Assembly (NCBI GenBank): GCA_030431475.1
Contig: JAUIJD010000021.1
Coordinates: 1 to 64,000, forward strand
Origin: Verrucomicrobiia bacterium
GTDB lineage: Bacteria; Verrucomicrobiota; Verrucomicrobiia; Verrucomicrobiales; Akkermansiaceae
Direction of reading: 5' to 3'
DNA length: 64,000 nt
Part shown: positions 20,065-27,094 of the stretch, in pieces
How the letters are laid out: each line of letters begins with the position of its first letter
Position numbering within the stretch: the first letter of the stretch is position 1
The notes under the pieces: generated by a model
The model's database searches: none
What the model was told of the DNA's origin: nothing
The model's input: the letters and a program-made list of their open reading frames with translations, nothing else
Translations under genes and position numbers: made by a program

Positions 20065-20343
20065 ATGGCATACCACCTCATGGAACCACGCTTCCCGCTC
20101 GGGAAGGTCGTCGCGACGCCAGGAGCCTTGGCCCTGAACGTCGACCTGAACACCTACATGCGCCGCCACCATTGCGGCGACTGGGGTGACCTCTGTGACG
20201 AGGACAAGCAGGCGAACGAGGAAGCGCTCGCCGAAGGATTCCGCTTGCTGAGCTGCTACCAGGTCGGCGACGGGAAGCGGATCTACATCATCACGGAACA
20301 CGACCGTTCGGTGACGACGGCGCTGCTTCCGGAAGAGTATTGA
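20065..20343 (+). CDS. Small plasmid/phage-type hypothetical protein
   Basis: 92 residues from the ATG at 20065; an ATG 12 codons upstream is possible but gives an unlikely N-terminus. The sequence (MAYHLMEPRFPLGKVVATPGALALNVDL...HHCGDWGDLCDEDKQANEEAL...) is like small proteins common on plasmids and integrative elements, whose role I do not know. Its 3' end overlaps the convergent endonuclease gene by 53 bp, so the two transcripts are antisense there. Confidence 0.65.
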   Translation: MAYHLMEPRFPLGKVVATPGALALNVDLNTYMRRHHCGDWGDLCDEDKQANEEALAEGFRLLSCYQVGDGKRIYIITEHDRSVTTALLPEEY

Positions 20344-20653
20344 TAAAGGCGACGATCTTCTCGATCACGCCGATCTCGAGCTGCTTCTCGGTGAGCCGTA
20401 GGACCGTCCAGCCCTCCATCGCGGCTTCGAGATACTTCTCGGCGTCCTTGGCGTAGCCCGCGCCGCGGTTGTGGCGACCTCCCTTCCGGGAGAAGATGCC
20501 GCCCTCGATTTCGAGAAGCGTGCGGCTCGGCAGGTGGGCGAAGTCGGAGCGCCATTTCCGGGTCGGATGGAAGTGGAACTCGCGTTCGAGCTCAGGTCCC
20601 TGGGCGACGCGCCAGAGGAAGGCGAAGCGGTCTTCGAGGGTGGATCGGGCCAT
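20291..20653 (-). CDS. DUF559-like endonuclease-fold protein
   Basis: 120 residues. The central part has a restriction-endonuclease-like core: FHFHPTRKWRSDFAHLPSRTLLEIEGGIFSRKGGRHNRGAGYAKDAEKY. The D38...E48-I-E50 set and GRHNRG are typical of short phage and genomic-island nucleases of the VSR/DUF559 type. The ATG is at 20653. It is probably a nuclease used in replication, recombination or host takeover, but this is an inference. The end is antisense to the neighbouring small gene. Confidence 0.75.
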   Translation of the reverse strand: MARSTLEDRFAFLWRVAQGPELEREFHFHPTRKWRSDFAHLPSRTLLEIEGGIFSRKGGRHNRGAGYAKDAEKYLEAAMEGWTVLRLTEKQLEIGVIEKIVAFINTLPEAAPSSPNGRVP

Positions 20654-21007
20654 GGTGACCCGGCCGGAACGTCAACCGCAGGGAAGTAGTAGAAACCAGC
20701 GACTGAAACTTCCCACTTTTCCCACTTACAGCGAGAGAAGTGTCGTGCCTCCGATCGTCGCAAGACTCGGAGAATCAATGGATCGGAGCCCGATCACGTT
20801 CGCCGCGACCCCCGCCGTTATGTGGGAAATCGCAAATGGCGCATTTCACGGAATTTGGACGCCGGTGGGGACATCCCGGCGTGAAGGGGCTTCCCTAATA
20901 GATTCCTTTATGCAGGGAGCGGCAGCTTCCGGCAGGCGGAGGTGATGCTGTGCATGAATTACGTCGGAAGTAGTAGCAGATGACGTGAGCTTGCCGGTCT
21001 TCGCTGT
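20654..21007. other. Non-coding spacer between endonuclease and replicase genes
   Basis: About 350 bp. It must hold the endonuclease promoter. CTCCGATC (20749-20756) and GATCGGAG (20781-20788) form an 8-bp inverted repeat. GGAAGTAGTAG occurs twice, near 20679 and near 20966. No gene recognised. Confidence 0.4.
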
Positions 21008-24000
21008 TCACTTCTCCGCCCACGACTTCCCGATGCTGGCCTCGACCTCGATGGGGATCTCGGGGAAGAGGTCGGACATCGCCTCGGTCATGGTGTCGAT
21101 CATGAGCGTGCGGATGGCTTCGGCATCCTGCTCGGGGCACTCGACGACCAGTTCGTCATGCACGGTGGAGACGATGCGCGCGTCTTCGGGCAGGCGTTCA
21201 CTGAGCAGGACGATGGCGTATTTGATGCCGTCAGCGGTGCTGCCCTGGATCGGCGTGTTGACCAGGGCGGTGAAGCAGTCCCAGTTGCTGGCATCGCGGG
21301 GGATCAGGCGCCGTCGACCGATGCAGGTCTTCACCCATTCCGGACACTGGTCAACGTGCTGCCACGCCTTCCCATGCCAAACCTTGAGGGCCGGGTAGGT
21401 CTTGAAGAACTTCAGGCGGAAGCGGTGGGCTTCATCGACGCTCATGTCGACGCCGTAGCTGTTACGGGCGTAGCGTGCTAGGCCTTCGTCGCCCTGACCG
21501 TAGAGGTTGCCGAAGTTGATTGCCTTGGCCATCTGGCGCTGATCCTTCGTGACTTCGGCCATGTCGATTTCCTGCATGGCGGCCGCGGTGAGGGCGTGGA
21601 GGTCGGTGCCGTCCTTGTAGGCCTGGATCATCTTCGGTTCGTTGGCAATCGCCGCCGCGGCCCGGAGCTCGATCTGGGAATAGTCGGCGACCACCAGCCT
21701 GCGTCCCGGACCGGCGACGAACGCCTCCCGGAGGTCGCCACGGCCGATGTTCTGGAGGTTCGGGTTCTTGGACGAGAAACGCCCGGTCGCCGTGCCGGTC
21801 GGCTCGAACCGCCCGTGGATACGTCCGTCGGCGGCGACGTGCTTGATGAGGGCTTCTGCCTGTTCGACCCGTTTCTTGGCGGTGCGGTGACGCAATAGGA
21901 GCGGGACGAGTGGGTTTTCTTCCACCCGCTTCAGGTCCTCGGCCCGGGTCGACTTGAGCTTCAATCCCGCCTCCTGAAGCGCCTTGAGCAGCTTGAGCGG
22001 ACTGGCGAGGTTGAGCGAGGGCGCACCCAGCGCGGCACGGAGGTCGTCGGCAGCCTGTTCCGCGATGACGCTCTGCTCGGTGACGATGACCTCCAGCTTG
22101 CCGCGATCCACCCCGATGCCGGCGGCCTCCATGTCGACCACGCACGGGAGCAGCTGCCGTTCGAGCATCCAGACCTCGTCGAGGCCGCTGATCTCGATCT
22201 CGTGCTCCAGCGTGCCGGCGAGATCATGGAGGTGGGCGACATCACGGCTGGCGTAGGCGAATTGCTCGGTGGAAAGCATCATGGCGCCCCAGTCCGAGTG
22301 GCCGAGGTCCTTTCCGGGCTCGATCTGAAGATGGCGCCACAGGCAGTCGTTGAGCTTGTGGCCCCGTTTCAGACCGGCGGTGAGCAGCCGCGAGGCGGTC
22401 ATCGTGCATACGACCTTCCGGGGATTCACGCCGCATTTCACGCGCAGCCACAGCAGGTCGAACTTGGCGTTGTGGGCAGCGATCTCGGCACCCTCCAGCA
22501 CTGTCTTCAGCGGACCGAGCTCATAGCCGAGCGTCTTCAGGTCGAGCATCCAGACCGGTCCCCGGTGGCCGGCGACGGTGAGCAGGCGGATGTCACCGCG
22601 GAACGGATCGAGGGCCCCTCCCTTCTTCGGACCGTAGGTTTCGAGGTCGAGGGCGATCCGGTGCTCACCGGCCAACGCTTTGGCAACCCGCTCCAAGTCC
22701 TTGAGATCGGTGCAGAAGATCGACTCGCGCGGCGGGTGGGGAGGTTGGGGCGATCGGTGATGTGCGTCTATGCTCTCTCTATGTACTGTACTCTTTTCAC
22801 ACCACTCACTCTTCTCTTCGGAAGGCTCGGAAACCTTTTGCAGGGTATGAACCTCCCCAACATCCCCAACCTCCCCACGGAGGAGGTGATCGAGGTCGAT
22901 GGGATTGGTGGGTGCCGGTTGGGTGAACATGACCCGCTGCCGCTCGCTCTTGGCATTGTCCTCGATGAGCAGCTGGATCCCTTCGAGGTGGCGTCCGCGA
23001 AACTGCCGTAGCGCCTTGCCGATCCGGACCTTCGCCGAGCGGGAGCTGAGGTCGCCGTCCTGGGCGAAGAACGTGAGCTCGTCGCAGTCGGTGGCCGCCT
23101 CGAGGAGCTCGAAAAGCCGGGATTTCTCGATCCAGGCGTCCGGGTGGTTGTCGAAGCCGATCCGGAAGACCGCCCGCATGGCCCGCTCCTGGCGGTCGCC
23201 GCCGAGGTCCTCGACGTGCTCGTGGGGCAGGCACGGGTCGGGCAGCCCGCAGCTCGTCATGATCCCGCCGACGACCCGCGACCACTCCGGGAAGGAATTG
23301 AACGGGGTCGGTCCCGGCGGGCACCCTTGGTTGATCCAGTGCTGGACGAGTGCGGACACCGCGCCGAGGAGCAGCGGGCGGTTCTCCAGCACCCAGCCGT
23401 GGAGGTCGGGGCGGGTGAAACTGCGGCCGTTCGGGTTCTCGTCGTAGAACTGGAGGGCGATCCGGCGGGTGCGAGGTTCGACGTCCTCGCGGAAGGTCAG
23501 CCCGACGTTGGCCGAGAGGCTGAACTCGATCTCGTTGGGCATGACGAGGTCGGCCTTCGCCTCGGTGCTACCGAGGTTGCGCGCCGCGAAGGTCTTGGAG
23601 GTGATCGCACCGATGAAGTGGGCGTCCTGGATGTGCCCCTGGCAGTTGGCGAAGTGCATGATCCGCCGGCCCGACATCATCGCGGCGGTGATCCGCTTGC
23701 GGGTTTCTTCACTGTCGCGGTCGAGAGGGGCGTCCTCGCAGGTCCGGCCCTCGTAAATGAGGTGGGTGACACCGGCGAGGTAGTCCTTCCCGGCCCGCGG
23801 ACGGTTGGCGGCAAAGTGCCACAGCGGAAACCGGGCGTCCCAGCCCATCAACCCCCGGCAATAGGGGGTGATCACCCGGGCCAGCGCGTGGGTGACGCTC
23901 TGCTCGTCCTTCCAGCAGAACTCCCCGTGGACGTCCTTGAGGATGTCGATCGCTTGGTGCAGGCCCATCGGCTTCGGCTGCGGGGCGTCCGGTGGGCAGT

Positions 24001-25447
24001 AGGAACGAAACCGGGAATCGTATCCCGGTTCGGGGAACAGGATCTCCGAACCGCGAGCGATGGGGAGCCGGATGTCGAGGATGCGGATGATTTCGGGCAG
24101 CTGGGTCCGGAACTGCGGAGCAGCCATGAGCTTGCCAGCGCACTCGCGGGACATGCTCTTCGCGTGAAATTCGAAGTCGCCGTCGTCGTCCTGCACCAGG
24201 ATCCCGGGTTCGACGAACTTCTCGGCGGCGGTGACGGCCTCGACCGGCTGGACCGGCGCGAAGACGAGCGAGCTCACTTTCTCGGTGATTTCGCGCATCT
24301 CGACCGAGCAGACATGCGCGCCCTTCCGGAACCACTGCTTCCGCGGGCCGATGGCGGCACCCATCTCGGCGGCGAATTCGGAATCCGGGCGTCCCAGGCC
24401 CGGCAGCAGGATACGCGGGCGTCCATCCATGTTCTCCTGGCCCGCCTCCCACTGGCGCATGCGTCCGCAATGGCTGGCGACCAGTCCCGGCTTCCTCTCC
24501 TCGAGCCACTCGACGAGGCTCTTGAAGTTCCGTTCGGCACAGTGGGCGTGGAGGCACTTGAAGGCGGGGAGGCGCTCGGGCGGGTTGAACACGATGGTGC
24601 CGCTGTCGGCGGACAGATCCGCAGTCCCGCTGTGGTGCTCGGCCCACGGGCAGCGCACCGACCACTTGTGATCGTCGGGATCCAGGCACTCGCCGAGCAG
24701 GTCGGCCTCCTCGAGCGCCGCGACCAGGTCCAGGCTGCGGAGATCCTCCTTCCAGTCCGCCAGCCAGCTCCGGTCCTTCTTCCGCTTCTTTCCCTCGACG
24801 CCCCCGCCACCCTTTTCACGGAACCCGAACGAGGCTTGGAGGTCAGCCCACGAGACCAGCGGGATCTCGCCGGTGACCTCCCAGTGGTATTGGTGGCCGC
24901 TGGCGTGAACCGAGGGCGAGAGCACGATCGTCAGCCCGGCGAAGAACAGCTCGGCGGTGATCGTCTCGCTGATCTCGCTCACCAGCGCCGACTTCGCCAT
25001 CAGGACGGACGCCGGCAGGTCCCGGCAGCGGAAGACCAGGTGGACTCCGCCACCGGTCCGCTCGCGCGGCACCTCAGCCAGCCCCGGCACGCCGGCCAGC
25101 CATTCCATGACCGATGCGCCCTTGTCCGCCTTCGAATCCAGGTCGACGTGGACAAAGTCGCCGTCGATGGCGCATCCAAGGTTGTATTCCTTCTTCCCGC
25201 CAAAGTAGCGGGCGATGAATTCGGGCGTGGCGTCCTCCAGCGTGTGGTGCTTCCAGCCCTTGAGGACCGCCTTCTTGCCCCGCTCCCTGCCGCGGCCCTG
25301 GGTGGGTCCGTAGAGCGGCTGGATTGCCCAGCCCAGCGCCTCGACGTAATACTGGGCCGCCTCGAAGCGGCCCAGCTCGTTGATGTGGGAGGGGATCGCG
25401 GGGCCGATCGCGGCGGCATCCTCTTTTGGTGTCGCCTCCTCGCTCAC
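21008..25447 (-). CDS. Primase - ATPase-like - exonuclease/DNA polymerase A fusion
   Basis: A 1479-residue replication protein starting at a GTG that overlaps the upstream TGA (GTGA). Residues about 20-205 are an archaeo-eukaryotic primase/prim-pol domain with VHVDLDSK (Asp102, Asp104) and TGGGVHLVF (His136). Residues about 255-315 are a zinc-binding module (C266, H271, C298, C303). Residues about 490-740 look like a helicase or ATPase, with a degenerate P-loop NRPRAGKD at 548-555. A proline-rich linker follows (about 860-920). Residues about 925-1090 are a DEDDy 3'-5' exonuclease (Asp934-Leu-Glu936, then NAKFD and YASRD). Residues about 1100-1479 are a family-A polymerase with motif A DYSQIELR (Asp1255), motif B (RQMAKAINFGNLYG) and motif C HDE (Asp1431). 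Priming, unwinding, synthesis and proofreading thus appear joined in one chain. Confidence 0.88.
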   Translation of the reverse strand: MSEEATPKEDAAAIGPAIPSHINELGRFEAAQYYVEALGWAIQPLYGPTQGRGRERGKKAVLKGWKHHTLEDATPEFIARYFGGKKEYNLGCAIDGDFVHVDLDSKADKGASVMEWLAGVPGLAEVPRERTGGGVHLVFRCRDLPASVLMAKSALVSEISETITAELFFAGLTIVLSPSVHASGHQYHWEVTGEIPLVSWADLQASFGFREKGGGGVEGKKRKKDRSWLADWKEDLRSLDLVAALEEADLLGECLDPDDHKWSVRCPWAEHHSGTADLSADSGTIVFNPPERLPAFKCLHAHCAERNFKSLVEWLEERKPGLVASHCGRMRQWEAGQENMDGRPRILLPGLGRPDSEFAAEMGAAIGPRKQWFRKGAHVCSVEMREITEKVSSLVFAPVQPVEAVTAAEKFVEPGILVQDDDGDFEFHAKSMSRECAGKLMAAPQFRTQLPEIIRILDIRLPIARGSEILFPEPGYDSRFRSYCPPDAPQPKPMGLHQAIDILKDVHGEFCWKDEQSVTHALARVITPYCRGLMGWDARFPLWHFAANRPRAGKDYLAGVTHLIYEGRTCEDAPLDRDSEETRKRITAAMMSGRRIMHFANCQGHIQDAHFIGAITSKTFAARNLGSTEAKADLVMPNEIEFSLSANVGLTFREDVEPRTRRIALQFYDENPNGRSFTRPDLHGWVLENRPLLLGAVSALVQHWINQGCPPGPTPFNSFPEWSRVVGGIMTSCGLPDPCLPHEHVEDLGGDRQERAMRAVFRIGFDNHPDAWIEKSRLFELLEAATDCDELTFFAQDGDLSSRSAKVRIGKALRQFRGRHLEGIQLLIEDNAKSERQRVMFTQPAPTNPIDLDHLLRGEVGDVGEVHTLQKVSEPSEEKSEWCEKSTVHRESIDAHHRSPQPPHPPRESIFCTDLKDLERVAKALAGEHRIALDLETYGPKKGGALDPFRGDIRLLTVAGHRGPVWMLDLKTLGYELGPLKTVLEGAEIAAHNAKFDLLWLRVKCGVNPRKVVCTMTASRLLTAGLKRGHKLNDCLWRHLQIEPGKDLGHSDWGAMMLSTEQFAYASRDVAHLHDLAGTLEHEIEISGLDEVWMLERQLLPCVVDMEAAGIGVDRGKLEVIVTEQSVIAEQAADDLRAALGAPSLNLASPLKLLKALQEAGLKLKSTRAEDLKRVEENPLVPLLLRHRTAKKRVEQAEALIKHVAADGRIHGRFEPTGTATGRFSSKNPNLQNIGRGDLREAFVAGPGRRLVVADYSQIELRAAAAIANEPKMIQAYKDGTDLHALTAAAMQEIDMAEVTKDQRQMAKAINFGNLYGQGDEGLARYARNSYGVDMSVDEAHRFRLKFFKTYPALKVWHGKAWQHVDQCPEWVKTCIGRRRLIPRDASNWDCFTALVNTPIQGSTADGIKYAIVLLSERLPEDARIVSTVHDELVVECPEQDAEAIRTLMIDTMTEAMSDLFPEIPIEVEASIGKSWAEK

Positions 25448-25689
25448 GGTTGCTCCTCCCCGGTCGTGGCTTCGTCACGGATGGCGGCACCGCCGACGGT
25501 CAGGGCGTCGAGGGCACGGTCGAGGTCGCTCTGGCGGTAGCGCAGGGCCCGGCCGATCCGGATGAACGGGATCAGCCCCTGGATGCGCCAGGTGTAGAGC
25601 TGGCGTGGCCGGATGCGGAGGTATTCGCAGGCTTCGAGGTCGGTCAAAAGCCGGTCGGCACGGCGGGCGGAATCAGGTTGCTTGGACAT
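25444..25689 (-). CDS. Helix-turn-helix excisionase-like protein
   Basis: 81 residues with an HTH_17/MerR-like DNA-binding fold: LLTDLEACEYLRIRPRQLYTWRIQGLIPFIRIGRALRYRQSDLDRAL. Such small proteins serve as excisionases or replication and copy-number regulators in integrative elements. It is translationally coupled to the replicase (GTGA overlap) and lies immediately downstream of the palindrome array. It is therefore a prime candidate to bind the array or the promoter within it (inferred). Confidence 0.8.
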   Translation of the reverse strand: MSKQPDSARRADRLLTDLEACEYLRIRPRQLYTWRIQGLIPFIRIGRALRYRQSDLDRALDALTVGGAAIRDEATTGEEQP

Positions 25690-25734
25690 GCCACCAGCCG
25701 CGTGTCAACTTGCGCGAGCTGCCGAGGGGTGGAT

Positions 25735-27081
25735 TTCATTGCGTAATGAACTTTCCGGCTGGAAATCCGTGAACGTTCACAAGTTTCCGGGGGCGGGGAA
25801 AGCTCTGCCCGCGCAGAGATTTGGGAAGAAAAGCCGCGCTTCCGTTGGCCCGGATTTGTCAGCGCGGGATGACAAATGACAGCCGATCGGCCGAGATTTT
25901 CGGCACACGCCGAGATTACTTCCCGGGTAGAGATTGTTCTGACGTAAGAACAGCCCCCCGTCGGCTGGCCATTTTTCTGCGCGCGCAGAAACTTTCCGCT
26001 CGAGCGGAAATTCTTGGCGCCCAGAAAATGTGTGATCGGTCACACAATTCGAAGTCGCTGGCCCATTTGTCCTGCCGGCAGGACAAGCTTCGCGGGGGAT
26101 CCGCGCGGCAATTGTCATGTCGGGATGACAATCTGGGGCACCATCAACTGCCTGAAATCTACTTACGTAAGTAGGTTTCAGCCGCTCGAGGGTCGCCAAA
26201 GCCTGCCGTCCGTCTGGTGGCGCCACGAGGTTCCCGTCGAGCGTAGACAACCATTTGTCCGCACGCGCAGACAATCGGCGGTTACTTCTACACGTGTAGA
26301 ACGAAAGCCCGCTGCCGTAGCGGGGCTGACGCAGGCGGGGCGCGTGAATCTTGTGCGCGCGTACAAAATGGGCTTCCCGCCTGGCAGCCAGCGAGAGGCA
26401 GAATCTTAGATCGATCTAAGGTTCTCGGCGGGGCCCGGCACCGGGAGATTTTCCCGACGACAGGAAATTTCGTTCCGGAACGAAAATGTTGATGCGCATC
26501 AACGACCGCCGGCGGCAGGAGGCGGTGGATCGAGGAGGTGGCAATTTTTTTGCGCGCGCAAAACAAGGCACCCCGGCCGAGGCGAAGGCTTCGTGGGGAA
26601 ATCGTCTTTGCGCAAAGACAAAGGGCACTGGATCTGGAACGGAGGGGGTGACTGGCCGAAGCGTGTAGACGGCTACACGTTCCGTGAGCCCGGGCACTGA
26701 GGACCGGGGCTGGAATTGTTTATTCGCATAAACAATTCGAGCTCCCCCTTCGTCGTGGCGCCACGACAATCTTCCCAGATGCGAATCCTTGCAACGCCGG
26801 CACAATCAGCCTGCTCGGATGCAGGAGATGGGCGTCGCAATTGTCTGGCCGGCAAGACAATCGGCCGCTTGTCGTTCCGGAACGACAATCCCGGAGTGGA
26901 GGCCGTCGGCGGCTTCGCGAAAGGCAAGATCTGCGGAGTGGTCGTTTAGTTGACTAAACGTCTGAAACTCCCGGGGTAGGGTGGTCGTGGGCAAATTCTC
27001 GTTGCGTAACGAGATTTCCTCCTGCCGGCAGGAGATTTTTTGGCCGGCAAGAAAAATGGGACAATCTTCGACCGATCTAAG
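25735..27081. repeat. Array of about 30 different CpG-centred short palindromes
   Basis: A 1.35-kb non-coding stretch packed with 10-26 bp dyads of differing sequence, spaced about 17-60 bp centre to centre. Thirteen are perfect over 16-20 bp: 25974-25991, 25993-26010, 26067-26086, 26159-26174, 26286-26301, 26405-26420, 26468-26485, 26488-26503, 26548-26563, 26604-26619, 26752-26767, 26869-26888 and 27019-27034. Examples are TTTCCGCTCGAGCGGAAA and TTGTCCTGCCGGCAGGACAA. Most others carry one or two mismatches, such as 25935-25952, 26011-26026, 26029-26046, 26351-26366, 26713-26738, 26840-26861 and 26998-27013. Nearly every one is centred exactly on CG (26943-26960 has TG). Arms tend to be AT-rich outside and GC-rich inside. 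The array lies between the integrase 3' end and the HTH-replicase operon. Its role is unknown. Confidence 0.93.
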
Positions 27082-27094
27082 AATCGCCTCGGCC

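Noticed and set aside
25777-26949. Overlapping small open frames within the palindrome array on both strands
   Set aside because: Their sequences follow the palindromes, with repeated Arg, Ser and Pro and no consistent start signals or overlap with neighbouring operons. None resembles a protein family.
25735-27081. CRISPR array or integron attC cassette array
   Set aside because: The palindromes are not identical repeats, spacing is irregular, and there are no Cas genes. Units are 10-26 bp with no conserved core like attC and no cassette genes between them.
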